Shown here: piece by piece, positions 1-7,948 of the stretch
How the letters are laid out: each line of letters begins with the position of its first letter
Numbering within the stretch: the first letter of the stretch is position 1
Source: CAVVPY01 sp963750295
GTDB lineage: Bacteria; Actinomycetota; Actinomycetes; Mycobacteriales; Jatrophihabitantaceae
Assembly (NCBI GenBank): GCA_963750295.1
Contig: CAVVPY010000008.1
Location: 62,001 to 126,000, forward strand
Reading direction: 5' to 3'
DNA length: 64,000 bases
The notes under the pieces: model-generated
Database searches by the model: none
Seen by the model: the letters and a program-made list of their open reading frames with translations, nothing else
What the model was told of the DNA's origin: nothing
Program-made: the position numbers and the translations under genes

Positions 1-169
1 CGATGTTCTTGCGGGCACCCGGTTTGGCCAGCGGCGCGCACGCGTCCTCGAGGTCGAGGAACACCTGGTCGGCGGGCAGTCCCTTCGCCTTCTCGAGGAA
101 CCGGGGGTTGCTACCGGGCACCGCCAGGCACGAACGGCGGGGACGCAGGGTTTTGCCAGCCTCAGTCAT
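1..169 (-). CDS. HpcH/HpaI aldolase/citrate lyase family protein (CitE-like), 5' end only
   Basis: Only the first 56 codons are in the window; the gene runs off the left edge. It starts ATG at 169 on the minus strand. The visible N-terminus has an R-R-S-C-L-x-V-P-G-S segment followed by VFLDLEDA. This is the first beta strand and acidic metal-binding motif of CoA-ester lyases and malyl-CoA/citramalyl-CoA lyase relatives, which cleave or condense acyl-CoA thioesters using Mg2+. Substrate cannot be told from this fragment. It is transcribed away from the mgtE-N gene, with a 99-bp divergent spacer. The family call is firm; subfamily is open. Confidence 0.75.
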   Translation of the reverse strand, partial: MTEAGKTLRPRRSCLAVPGSNPRFLEKAKGLPADQVFLDLEDACAPLAKPGARKNI

Positions 170-239
170 GGCGCCAGCTTGCCGTGAGCAGGCAGTCCGC
201 ACCAAGCCGTGTCGGCCCATTTCACACCTGTCCACCGAC

Positions 240-245
240 TACCCT
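240..245 (+). promoter_or_regulatory. Putative -10 element (TACCCT) of the mgtE-N leader
   Basis: TACCCT ends 6 nt before a GTG at 252. That is the spacing seen at many other genes here and suggests a leaderless transcript starting at a short upstream ORF. No clear -35 is visible. Confidence 0.35.
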
Positions 246-251
246 GCATCC

Positions 252-272
252 GTGACGAGGAAAGCCCGATGA
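252..272 (+). CDS. Putative six-codon upstream ORF (V-T-R-K-A-R) coupled to the MgtE-N gene
   Basis: GTG at 252 opens a six-codon reading frame. Its TGA (270-272) overlaps the ATG (269) of the next gene in an ATGA arrangement, and the GAGGAAAG ribosome-binding site of that gene (257-264) lies inside it. A -10-like TACCCT sits 6 nt upstream, so ribosomes could load on a leaderless GTG and reinitiate. Inferred from layout only; too short for homology support. Confidence 0.3.
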   Translation: MTRKAR

Positions 273-1516
273 CGTCGCGCGTGTTCGTCGCGCGCCTGGC
301 CGGCATCGGCGTCTTCGATCCCAGCGGCGACCAGATCGGCAAGGTCCGCGATGCGGTGACGGCGCTGCGGGTCGATCGCCAACCGCCGCGGGTGCTGGGC
401 CTCGTCCTGGAACTGCAGCACCGCCATCGCATCTTCGTCCCCATGGGACGGGTCACCCGGATCGAGACCGACCAGGTCGTTTTGTCGTCCGGGACGGTGA
501 ACATGAAGCGCTTCGAGCGCCGGCAGAGCGAGATCCTCGTCCTCGGCGAGCTGCTCGACCGCACCGTGATCAACCGCGACACCGGCCAGACCGTCACGGT
601 CGTGGACGTGGCGATGGAGCAGAACCGCATGCGGGACTGGGTGCTGAGCCGCCTCGCCGTCCGCACCGCCGGCCGGCTGGGCCGCCGCCGCGGACAGCTC
701 TCGCAGGTCGAGTGGAACGAGGTGGACGGGCTCGCCCTGCCGCCGACCAGCCAGGGCACCGACGCGCTGCTGTCGACACTGTCGGACCTGCGGGCGGCCG
801 ACGTCGCCCACGCCCTGCAGGACATGCCGCACAAGCGCGTGCTCGAACTCGTCGCTGCACTCGACGACGAGCGGTTGGCCGACGTCCTGCAAGAGATGGA
901 GGAGGACGACCAGGTCAAGGTGCTCGCGTCGCTGGCCGACGAGCGTGCCGCCGACGTCCTCGAGGCGATGGACGACGACGACGCGGCAGACCTGCTCGGC
1001 GAGATGCCGGCCGAGGACCAGCAACGCCTGCTCGAACTGATGGAACCCGACGAGGCCGAGCCGGTGCGCCGCCTGCTCACCTACGGCGACTACACCGCCG
1101 GCGGCATGATGACCTCCGAGCCGGTGATCATGCAGCCGGACGCCACCGTCGCCGAAGCATTGGCGTTGCTGCGCAATGCCGAACTCTCGCCCGCGATCGC
1201 GGCTCAGGTGTTCGTCGTCCGCCCGCCGCAGGCGACGCCGACCGGCAAGTTCCTCGGCACCGCGCACATCCAGCGCCTGCTGCGCGAGCCGCCGTCCGCC
1301 CTCGTCAGCGGGATCTGCGAGAAGGACACCGGCTCGCTGCGTCCGGACACCACCATCGACGACGTCACCCGGCACCTCGCCACCTACAACCTGGTCGCCG
1401 CACCGGTCGTCGACGAACGCGACCGGCTGCTCGGCGCGGTGTCGGTGGACGACGTCCTCGACCACCTGCTGCCTGAGGGCTGGCGGGACGCCGACCGGGT
1501 CGAAGTCCATGGCTGA
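269..1516 (+). CDS. MgtE N-domain / CBS-domain protein (soluble, no channel domain)
   Basis: 415 aa. An N-terminal PRC-barrel-like region (about 1-75) is followed by the acidic helical repeats of an MgtE intracellular N domain (about 165-270, repeats of the type LADERAADVLEAMDDDDAADLL) and a CBS pair (about 285-405, beginning GGMMTSEP). No transmembrane segment follows, so this is not the Mg2+ channel. It resembles the soluble MgtE-N/CBS proteins next to mrp in mycobacteria, possibly a cation or nucleotide sensor. ATG 269 is chosen because GAGGAAAG lies 4 nt upstream; an in-frame GTG at 209 has no such site. The last 8 bp overlap the DUF1003 gene, so the two are coupled. Confidence 0.85.
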   Translation: MTSRVFVARLAGIGVFDPSGDQIGKVRDAVTALRVDRQPPRVLGLVLELQHRHRIFVPMGRVTRIETDQVVLSSGTVNMKRFERRQSEILVLGELLDRTVINRDTGQTVTVVDVAMEQNRMRDWVLSRLAVRTAGRLGRRRGQLSQVEWNEVDGLALPPTSQGTDALLSTLSDLRAADVAHALQDMPHKRVLELVAALDDERLADVLQEMEEDDQVKVLASLADERAADVLEAMDDDDAADLLGEMPAEDQQRLLELMEPDEAEPVRRLLTYGDYTAGGMMTSEPVIMQPDATVAEALALLRNAELSPAIAAQVFVVRPPQATPTGKFLGTAHIQRLLREPPSALVSGICEKDTGSLRPDTTIDDVTRHLATYNLVAAPVVDERDRLLGAVSVDDVLDHLLPEGWRDADRVEVHG

Positions 1517-1982
1517 CGGACGCCCCCGCCTCGACCAGCCGAAGATCGAGCGCGGGCCACGCCTGCGTTACGACGACGACACGTTCGGCCGGTTGACCGA
1601 GCGGGTCGCCCGGTTCATCGGTACCGGCCGCTACCTCGTCTACCAGTCGGTCGCGATCACCATCTGGATCCTGCTCAACGCGCTGCCCGGCCTGCCGCAC
1701 GTCGACCCGTACACCTTCACGTTCCTGACGCTGATCCTGTCCCTGCAGGCGGCCTACGCCGCGCCCCTGATCCTGCTCGCCCAGAACCGGCAGGACGACC
1801 GCGACCGCGTCAACCTCGAGGCCGACCGCGAAGAGGCACGCCAGGCCAAGGCCGATCTCGACTATCTCGCGCGCGAACTCGCCTCGATCCGGATGGCGAT
1901 CGGCGAGGTGGCCACCCGGGACTTCCTGCGCTCGGAGCTGTCGCGGCTGGAGCCGAAGGACCGCGCCGCCGCCGACGACTAG
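1509..1982 (+). CDS. DUF1003 domain membrane protein
   Basis: 157 aa. The start ATG overlaps the end of the MgtE-N gene by 8 bp in another frame, implying translational coupling. It has two hydrophobic helices (VYQSVAITIWILL and the FLTLILSLQAAYAAPLILL segment), followed by an asparagine- and charge-rich region likely to form a coiled coil (RVNLEADREEARQ). This matches DUF1003, a small two-helix membrane family of unknown function often found beside MgtE-type proteins in actinobacteria. A partnership with the soluble MgtE-N protein is an inference from the overlap. Confidence 0.85.
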   Translation: MADGRPRLDQPKIERGPRLRYDDDTFGRLTERVARFIGTGRYLVYQSVAITIWILLNALPGLPHVDPYTFTFLTLILSLQAAYAAPLILLAQNRQDDRDRVNLEADREEARQAKADLDYLARELASIRMAIGEVATRDFLRSELSRLEPKDRAAADD

Positions 1983-2026
1983 CGGCAGGGCGGCGGTTGG
2001 GCCGCGGCGGGCGGAATCGGGCGACG

Positions 2027-2032
2027 TAGCAT
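2027..2032 (+). promoter_or_regulatory. Putative -10 (TAGCAT), leaderless mrp
   Basis: TAGCAT ends 7 nt before the GTG start at 2040, so transcription would begin at or next to the start codon. Confidence 0.45.
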
Positions 2033-2039
2033 CGAGGAC

Positions 2040-3173
2040 GTGCCCAGCCCAGACCTTGCCGCCGTCCGCGCCGCCCTCGCCACGGTCGACGACCCGGAGA
2101 TCCGGCGTCCGATCACCGAGCTGGAGATGGTCGAGGACGTGACCGTCGCGCCCGACGGGACGGTCACCGTCCGCGTGCTGCTCACCGTGGCAGGCTGCCC
2201 GATGAAGGCCGAGCTCACCCGTGCGGTGACGGCGGCCGTGTCGCGGGTCGACGGGGTCACCGGAGTCGACGTCCACCTGGGCGTGATGAGCGACGAGCAG
2301 CGCACCGACCTGCGCAAGCAGCTGCGCGGCGACGCGCCGACCGCAGAGATCCCGTTCGCGCAGCCCGGTTCGCGCACCCGGGTGTACGCCGTCGCGTCCG
2401 GCAAGGGCGGCGTCGGCAAGTCGTCGGTGACGGTCAACGTGGCCGTCGCGCTCGCGGCGCGCGGACTCTCGGTCGGGGTCCTGGACGCGGACATCTACGG
2501 GTTCTCGGTGCCGCGCATGCTCGGCGTGACCGGCAAGCCCACCCAGGTCGAAAAGATGATCATGCCGCCGCAGGCGCACGGCGTGAAGGTCATCTCGATC
2601 GGCATGTTCACCCCCGGCAACACCGCGGTCGTCTGGCGCGGCCCGATGCTGCACCGCGCCCTGCAGCAGTTCCTCGCCGACGTGTTCTGGGGCGAGCTCG
2701 ACGTGCTGCTCATGGATCTGCCGCCGGGGACGGGTGACATCGCGATCTCGGTCGCGCAGCTCGTCCCGTCGGCCGAACTGCTGGTCGTCACCACGCCGCA
2801 ACTCGCTGCACGCGAGGTCGCCGAGCGCGCCGGGTCGATCGCGCTGCAGACCCACCAGCAGATCGTCGGCGTCGTCGAGAACATGAGCTGGCTCGCGATG
2901 CCCGACGGGTCGCGGATGGAACTGTTCGGATCCGGTGGCGGCCAGGCGGTCGCCGACTCGCTGTCGATCTCGACCGGCACCACGGTCCCGCTGCTCGGCC
3001 AGATCCCGATCGAGCAGAAGATCCGCGAGGGCGGCGACGACGGCGTACCGGTCGTTCTCAGCGACCCGTCCTCGACCGCGGCGGCAGCGCTGAACGCCGT
3101 CGCCGACAAGCTGGCTCAGCGCCAGAGCAGCCTGGTCGGGCGTCCGCTCGGCCTGGCCCCGGCGCGCCGCTGA
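2040..3173 (+). CDS. mrp: Mrp/ApbC-family P-loop ATPase (iron-sulfur carrier type)
   Basis: 377 aa. An N-terminal MIP18/DUF59 domain (about 1-85) is joined to a deviant Walker A P-loop NTPase (GKGGVGKS at 121-128), followed by LDADIYGFS and DLPPGTGD motifs. Family members bind and transfer Fe-S clusters. The C-terminal CXXC pair used for cluster binding in many Mrp proteins is not visible: the corresponding segment reads MPDGSRMELFGSGGG with no cysteine, and the only obvious cysteine is near residue 53 in the MIP18 domain. GTG at 2040 gives the full-length domain and lies 7 nt after a TAGCAT box. Convergent with tatB. Confidence 0.93.
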   Translation: MPSPDLAAVRAALATVDDPEIRRPITELEMVEDVTVAPDGTVTVRVLLTVAGCPMKAELTRAVTAAVSRVDGVTGVDVHLGVMSDEQRTDLRKQLRGDAPTAEIPFAQPGSRTRVYAVASGKGGVGKSSVTVNVAVALAARGLSVGVLDADIYGFSVPRMLGVTGKPTQVEKMIMPPQAHGVKVISIGMFTPGNTAVVWRGPMLHRALQQFLADVFWGELDVLLMDLPPGTGDIAISVAQLVPSAELLVVTTPQLAAREVAERAGSIALQTHQQIVGVVENMSWLAMPDGSRMELFGSGGGQAVADSLSISTGTTVPLLGQIPIEQKIREGGDDGVPVVLSDPSSTAAAALNAVADKLAQRQSSLVGRPLGLAPARR

Positions 3174-3194
3174 GGCCCGCGCGACCACCTAGCG

Positions 3195-3605
3195 TTACGT
3201 GGCGTCCGAGTCGTAGGGCGCCGGCTCGTCGCGACCCAGCGGTCGCTGGCGCGGCGGTTCGGGCTTGGTGAGATCCGGTTTGCCCATCGGCACCGGCGGT
3301 GGGTCGGCGCTCATCGCATCCTGGACGAACCGCTTCGGATTGAGGCTGCTGAGGTCCTCGTCCCCGAGGATGGCCCGTTGCAGCGCGGTCCGGGGGTTCA
3401 GGTTGCGCAGGCCCTGCAGGTCCATGTCCGCGAACTCGGGGCCGAGCTCCTCCTTGAGCTGGGTGCGCGCGCCGGTTGCCATCTCGCGCAACGTCTTGAT
3501 CATCCGCGCGGCGTCGCGGGCCAGGTTCGGCAGCCGGTCCGGGCCGAGCACGATCAGCCCCACGATGACAAGGACCAACAGCTCGGCCGGCCCGATGTTG
3601 AACAC
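3195..3605 (-). CDS. tatB: Sec-independent protein translocase subunit TatB
   Basis: 136 aa. MFNIGPAELLVLVIVGLIVLGP is the TatA/B N-terminal membrane helix; the hinge glycine-proline and RLPNLARDAARM amphipathic helix follow. A long polar tail with an NPKRF segment is typical of actinobacterial TatB rather than TatA. It works with TatC in exporting folded twin-arginine substrates; DUF1501 and the small Tat protein at 62260 are candidate clients here. GTG 3605 begins at the conserved MFNIG and lies 7 nt after TAAGCT, which contains the htrA stop codon. Order sigE-rseA-htrA-tatB matches mycobacteria. Confidence 0.93.
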   Translation of the reverse strand: MFNIGPAELLVLVIVGLIVLGPDRLPNLARDAARMIKTLREMATGARTQLKEELGPEFADMDLQGLRNLNPRTALQRAILGDEDLSSLNPKRFVQDAMSADPPPVPMGKPDLTKPEPPRQRPLGRDEPAPYDSDAT

Positions 3606-3612
3606 GAACTAG

Positions 3613-3618
3613 AGCTTA
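3613..3618 (-). promoter_or_regulatory. Putative -10 (TAAGCT) of tatB overlapping the htrA stop codon
   Basis: On the minus strand TAAGCT ends 7 nt before the tatB GTG. Its first three bases are the TAA stop of htrA (3616-3618). This suggests tatB has its own leaderless promoter in addition to readthrough from htrA. Confidence 0.45.
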
Positions 3619-5223
3619 GGCCGAGCCGAGCGTGACCGTGGCGGTCCGCTTCGTGGCCCCGCGGTAGTAGGACGCACCGATCCGGTCGCCAGGCCTGTGC
3701 TGCTGCACGATCACCACCAGCTGGTCGTAGCTCAGGACGGTGCGCCCGTCGGCCGACACGATCACGTCCCCGTTGCGCAGACCGGCCTTCGCCGCGGCGC
3801 CGCCGGGCTCGATCTGCTCGAGATACGCGCCTTCCTGCAGCCCGGCCGTGGCGGTTCGGCCCTGCGCGTCCAGGGAGCCGTGCTGCGCCTTGCCGGTCCG
3901 GATCAACTGCTGCGCGATGTCGCGCGCGTAGTTGATCGGGATCGCGTAGCCGATGCCGCTGGCCGGGGTGTCCGGCTGACCCTGCGGACCCGGGCTGGAC
4001 AGGGCCGCAGCGGAGTTGATGCCGATCACGGTGCCGGCGGCGTCGACGAGGGCACCGCCGGAGTTGCCCGGGTTGATCGGGGCGTCGGTCTGGATCGCGT
4101 TGAGGTAGGCGTCGGACGTCCCGGAACTGTCGAACACGTGGACGGCGCGACCGAGTGCCGACACGATGCCGGCGGTCACGGTGCCCTCGAGCCCGAGCGG
4201 GGAACCGATCGCCACGACGGGGTCACCGACGGCGAGGTTGTCCGAGTCGCCCAGTGCGGCCACCGTCAGCCGGGCGTTCGGAACCTTGAGCACGGCGAGG
4301 TCGCTGACGGCGTCGAGACCGACGATCTGCGCTTTGGCGCTGTCCTCGTTGGAGAAGGTGACGATGATCGTGCCGCCGAGCTTCGCGCCGGACACGACGT
4401 GGTTGTTGGTCAGGACGTAGCCGTCCTTGCCGACGACCACGCCGGACCCGACACCGTAAGAGTTCTGGGTCTGCACGGCGATGGAGACCACGGCTGGGCC
4501 GACCCGCTTGGCGATGTCGGCCACCGACCCGGGCGGCCGGTTGGCCGGCGTCCCGGCCTTGCCCAGGGTGACGTCGCTGTTGTGCAGCATGTCGCGGGCC
4601 CGCTCGGCGAGCCAGTAACCCGCCCCGCCACCGATCAGACCGGCGACGAGGGCAACGAGCAACGACAGCAACAGCGCGTTGAGCCCGAACCGGCCGCGCA
4701 GGCCGACCGCGCGCGGGACGCCGTCCTCGGCCTCGCTCTGCTCGGCGAGGGGCTCGTCCTCGGACGTTTCGTCATCGCGGTCGGGGTCGAGCTGCGCCGG
4801 CTGACCGGCCGCGAACACCGCGCCGCGCCCGAGCCAGAACGGCGAGGCGGGATCGCGCCAGGGATCGCGCTCGGCGTCGGCCTTCCACCACGGCGATTCG
4901 CGCGGCGGCCCGGACGGTGCGATCCGGTCGCCCTGCGGCGCGTCGAAACCGGTGCCGCCCTCGGTGGTCCGGCCGAACGCCGCGGCGGTCACCCGCGGGA
5001 CGGCCGGGCCCTGCATCGGACCCGCCGTCAGCCTCGACCCGGGCGGCGGCTGGTACGGCCCGGCGCCGCCCGGCCGGCCGAAGACCTCGCGCTCGGCCGG
5101 CGAGACGGTCGCCGGCGGCGGGGTGTAGGGCGGCGGGTCCGCGCGCGGCGCGAAGGCCGACTCGACACCATCCGGACGCCGGAACGCGTCGTCAGGCGCC
5201 TCAGCGCCGGACTGCTCGCTCAC
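3616..5223 (-). CDS. htrA: HtrA/PepD-type membrane-anchored serine protease with PDZ domain
   Basis: 535 aa from GTG 5223, chosen because AGGAGG lies 5 nt upstream. A proline-rich cytoplasmic N-terminus (1-175) precedes one membrane helix (about 181-203). The extracytoplasmic trypsin-like domain has the triad H275 (NNHVV), D308 and S388 (PGNSGG), and a C-terminal PDZ domain lies at about 440-530. It is an envelope quality-control protease. As in mycobacteria it follows sigE and the anti-sigma gene, placing it in the SigE surface-stress regulon. Domain order and triad are complete, so it should be active. Confidence 0.94.
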   Translation of the reverse strand: MSEQSGAEAPDDAFRRPDGVESAFAPRADPPPYTPPPATVSPAEREVFGRPGGAGPYQPPPGSRLTAGPMQGPAVPRVTAAAFGRTTEGGTGFDAPQGDRIAPSGPPRESPWWKADAERDPWRDPASPFWLGRGAVFAAGQPAQLDPDRDDETSEDEPLAEQSEAEDGVPRAVGLRGRFGLNALLLSLLVALVAGLIGGGAGYWLAERARDMLHNSDVTLGKAGTPANRPPGSVADIAKRVGPAVVSIAVQTQNSYGVGSGVVVGKDGYVLTNNHVVSGAKLGGTIIVTFSNEDSAKAQIVGLDAVSDLAVLKVPNARLTVAALGDSDNLAVGDPVVAIGSPLGLEGTVTAGIVSALGRAVHVFDSSGTSDAYLNAIQTDAPINPGNSGGALVDAAGTVIGINSAAALSSPGPQGQPDTPASGIGYAIPINYARDIAQQLIRTGKAQHGSLDAQGRTATAGLQEGAYLEQIEPGGAAAKAGLRNGDVIVSADGRTVLSYDQLVVIVQQHRPGDRIGASYYRGATKRTATVTLGSA

Positions 5224-5324
5224 GTGCGCCTCCTGAGCAGAGTGGATCAGCTCCTCACCCCGAGTCTGCCCCATCGACCCTGCCGGACGGGCAGAGGATC
5301 CGTCCCGGCTGCGACGACGCCGAA

Positions 5325-5825
5325 CTAGGGCAGCCAGGCGGTGACGAGGTGTACCGCGTCCACCGTGCCCTGCCGGATCTGCCCCGGCTGGGGCGCGCCC
5401 GACGTCGCTGTCGAGGCGGCTGAACCGGCAGCAATGGCTGCGGTCGCGGCGAGGACGGCCGTGGTGGCGAGCAACGGGCGCAGGTGCCGCGACTGCCGCA
5501 TCTCGGTGGGCTCCGCACGCGCGGGGGGTGTGGGGATCGGACGGTAGGTCGCGAACATCGGGGAGCCGTCCGGACCGAGCGCCGTCGGGACGCCCGTGAT
5601 CGTGGTCGTGGTCGCGACGTCACGCAGCCGGTCCAACAACCCGATCGGCAGCGGTGGCGCGGGGGCGGCGCGCAAGGCCCACACGGCTTCGTGCTGGACG
5701 GCGACGGCGTGGCGGCACTCGGCGCAGGCGGCGCAGTGCCGGCTCGCCCGCTCGTGCGCGCCCCGGCTCAGGACGCCGTCGGCGTAGGCCGCGACCGCCT
5801 CGTCGGACAGGTGCTGATCCCTCAT
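5325..5825 (-). CDS. rseA: Anti-sigma factor with zinc-finger (ZAS) motif, RseA-like
   Basis: 166 aa. H30-x3-C34-x2-C37 is the ZAS signature of zf-HC2 anti-sigma factors. A hydrophobic alanine-rich segment at about 112-133 could be a membrane helix or tether; the tail beyond it is short. The ATG overlaps the sigE stop by 4 bp (ATGA), so regulator and target are made together. It is expected to bind the SigE-type factor on the cytoplasmic side and release it under envelope or redox stress. Next downstream is htrA. Confidence 0.9.
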   Translation of the reverse strand: MRDQHLSDEAVAAYADGVLSRGAHERASRHCAACAECRHAVAVQHEAVWALRAAPAPPLPIGLLDRLRDVATTTTITGVPTALGPDGSPMFATYRPIPTPPARAEPTEMRQSRHLRPLLATTAVLAATAAIAAGSAASTATSGAPQPGQIRQGTVDAVHLVTAWLP

Positions 5826-6394
5826 CCGCCGACCTCGGCCGGTGTGCCGGGCTCGACGGGACGTAGCCCCGGCGCCCGGTGAGCCAGCGCCTGCCGGAGC
5901 AGGACGCGACCGCGGTGGATCCGCGAGCGGACCGTGCCGACCTTGATGCCCAGGGTGGCGGCGATCTCTTCGTAGGACAGCTGCTCGAGATCGCACAGCA
6001 CGACCGCGACGCGGAACTCCGCGGGAAGCTCGTCGAGCGCCTGCTGGATCTCGGGGTCGAGGTTCATCTGCTCGTACGCGCGCTCGGGACCCGGCTCGGC
6101 CGAGGCGAGGCGATCACCGGCGTCCTCGGGGAGTGCGTCGAAGCGGATCCGCTGGCGCCGCCGCACCAGGTCGAGGAACAGGTTGGTCGTGATCCGGTGC
6201 AGCCAGCCCTCGAAGGTGCCGGGCGTGTACTCGGCCAGCGACCGGAACACCCGCACGAACGTCTCTTGGGTGAGGTCCTCGGCGTCCGCGCGGTTGCCGG
6301 ACAACCGGAACGCGAGGCGATAGACGCGGTCTGCATGCGCGCGCACGACTTCGTCCCACGTGGGCGGAACCCACATCGCGGTCTCTGCCGTCAC
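5822..6394 (-). CDS. sigE: ECF RNA polymerase sigma factor, SigE type
   Basis: 190 aa from GTG 6394, which has AGGGGTGAGGG just upstream; an in-frame ATG at 6463 would add 23 glycine/arginine-rich residues and cannot be excluded. Region 2 runs WDEVVRAHADRVYRLAFRL through DLTQETF and WLHRITTNLFLD. Region 4 has LPAEFRVAVVLCDLEQ and the helix-turn-helix YEEIAATLGIKVGTVRSRI. It is the first gene of the sigE-rseA-htrA-tatB series, overlapping rseA by 4 bp. It is divergent from a PLP-dependent decarboxylase. Confidence 0.9.
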   Translation of the reverse strand: MTAETAMWVPPTWDEVVRAHADRVYRLAFRLSGNRADAEDLTQETFVRVFRSLAEYTPGTFEGWLHRITTNLFLDLVRRRQRIRFDALPEDAGDRLASAEPGPERAYEQMNLDPEIQQALDELPAEFRVAVVLCDLEQLSYEEIAATLGIKVGTVRSRIHRGRVLLRQALAHRAPGLRPVEPGTPAEVGG

Positions 6395-6516
6395 GCCCTC
6401 ACCCCTGCTGCCGTCCCCCGCCAATACTCGTCCTCGCACAGATTGCCCGTCCAACCTGTCCATTGGCTAAACGCCGGCTATGGGTTGGTCGTTCCCACCT
6501 TGCGCGAGGACTTCTC

Positions 6517-6522
6517 TATGGT
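6517..6522 (+). promoter_or_regulatory. Putative -10 (TATGGT), leaderless decarboxylase gene
   Basis: TATGGT ends 6 nt before GTG 6529; no Shine-Dalgarno sequence lies in between. Confidence 0.4.
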
Positions 6523-6528
6523 CGCGGG

Positions 6529-7890
6529 GTGCACTCGTTCAGCCCCGACGACGACCGCATCGCCCGCACGGTCGTCGAGTACTGCCTGCAGCGGCTCAGC
6601 CGGGAGGTCCCGCTGGACCGCCCGCTGACCCCGGCCGACCTCGACCGCCTCGTCGGGCAGACCATCGTCGACCAGGGCCTGGGCCGGGACGAGGCGCTGA
6701 AGCTGTGGGCGGAGGTGCTCGGCCCGGCCTGCCTGTCGGTAGACCACCGCCGATATCTGTCGTTCATCCCGAATGCGCCGACCAAGGCAGCCTGCTACTT
6801 CGACATGCTGGTCGCGGCGTCCAACGTCTACAGCGGCTCGTGGCTGGAAGGTTCCGGAGCGGTGTACGCCGAGAACCAGGCCCTGCGCTGGATCGCCGAC
6901 CTCGCCGGCCTGCCCGCCGAGGCGGGCGGCACGTTCGTCCAGGGCGGAACGGTCGGCAACCTGTCCGCCCTCGTCGCCGCGCGGGAACTGGGGCTGCACC
7001 GGCGCGGCGGGCGGCGCCCCCACCGCTGGGCGGTGTGCGTCACGGCCGAGACGCACTCGTCGGTCAAGCACGCGGTGACGGTGGTGATGGATGCCGACGT
7101 CATCGAGGTGCCCGGCGACGAGCGCGGCCGGATGACCGGCGCAGCGTTGCGGGCCACGATCGCCGCGGTGAGCCCCCAGACGCGGGAGGGCATCTTCGCC
7201 GTCGTGGCCACCGCGGGGACGACAAACCTCGGCGTCGTGGACGACATCGCGGGCATCGCCGACGTCGCCGCCGAGAACCTCTGGTGGCTGCACGTGGACG
7301 GCGCGTACGGCGGCGCAGCCCTGGCCGCGCCGTCGGTACGGCACCTGTTCGACGGGGTCGAGCGGGCCGACTCGTTCATCGTCGACCCGCACAAGTGGCT
7401 GTTCGCGCCGTTCGACGCGTGCGCGCTGCTCTACCGCGACCCGGTGCAGGCGCGGGCCGCGCACACCCAGCACGCCGGCTACCTCGACCCGGTGACGGTG
7501 GACGGTGAGTGGAACCCCTCGGACTTCGCGATCCAGCTGACCCGCCGGGCGCGGGGCCTGCCGTTCTGGTTCTCCCTCGCCGTGTACGGCACGGACGCCT
7601 ACCGCGACGCCATCGAGCAGACGTTGAGCGTCGCGGCCGAGGGCGCCGAGCTGATCCGGTCCTCCGCGCACCTGCGACTGCTGGTCGAGCCGGACCTGTC
7701 GGTGCTCATCTTCGAGCGGATCGGGTGGACGGCGACCGACTACGCCACCTGGAGCGCTCGGATGCTCGACGAGCAGATCGCCTTCGTGACGCCGACGCGC
7801 CACGGCAGCGACGTGTGCACCCGCTTCGCGATCGTGAACCCCCTCACCACGCGGGACGACCTGGCGCTCATCCTCGACTCGATGATGTGA
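6529..7890 (+). CDS. PLP-dependent group II (aromatic/glutamate-type) decarboxylase
   Basis: 453 aa. It has the fold-type I architecture of group II decarboxylases: FVQGGTVGNLSAL in the phosphate-binding region, HVDGAYGGAA with the PLP-ring aspartate, and the Schiff-base lysine K289 in VDPHKWLF. These enzymes remove CO2 from amino acids such as aromatic amino acids, glutamate or diaminobutyrate; substrate cannot be assigned. GTG 6529 is preferred because it follows TATGGT by 6 nt and the upstream in-frame stretch looks non-coding. Divergent from sigE. Confidence 0.85.
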   Translation: MHSFSPDDDRIARTVVEYCLQRLSREVPLDRPLTPADLDRLVGQTIVDQGLGRDEALKLWAEVLGPACLSVDHRRYLSFIPNAPTKAACYFDMLVAASNVYSGSWLEGSGAVYAENQALRWIADLAGLPAEAGGTFVQGGTVGNLSALVAARELGLHRRGGRRPHRWAVCVTAETHSSVKHAVTVVMDADVIEVPGDERGRMTGAALRATIAAVSPQTREGIFAVVATAGTTNLGVVDDIAGIADVAAENLWWLHVDGAYGGAALAAPSVRHLFDGVERADSFIVDPHKWLFAPFDACALLYRDPVQARAAHTQHAGYLDPVTVDGEWNPSDFAIQLTRRARGLPFWFSLAVYGTDAYRDAIEQTLSVAAEGAELIRSSAHLRLLVEPDLSVLIFERIGWTATDYATWSARMLDEQIAFVTPTRHGSDVCTRFAIVNPLTTRDDLALILDSMM

Positions 7891-7935
7891 TCGTGGCGTT
7901 GCCGCCCGCGCGCGGTTTCCCGGCCTGGTCGGCGC

Positions 7936-7941
7936 TATCGT
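7936..7941 (+). promoter_or_regulatory. Putative -10 (TATCGT), leaderless O-methyltransferase gene
   Basis: TATCGT ends 7 nt before ATG 7949. Confidence 0.45.
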
Positions 7942-7948
7942 CTCGCCC

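Noticed and set aside
1365..3188. Antisense open frame opposite DUF1003 and mrp
   Set aside because: No recognisable motif, and it spans two genes and their spacer. A shadow of third-position GC bias.
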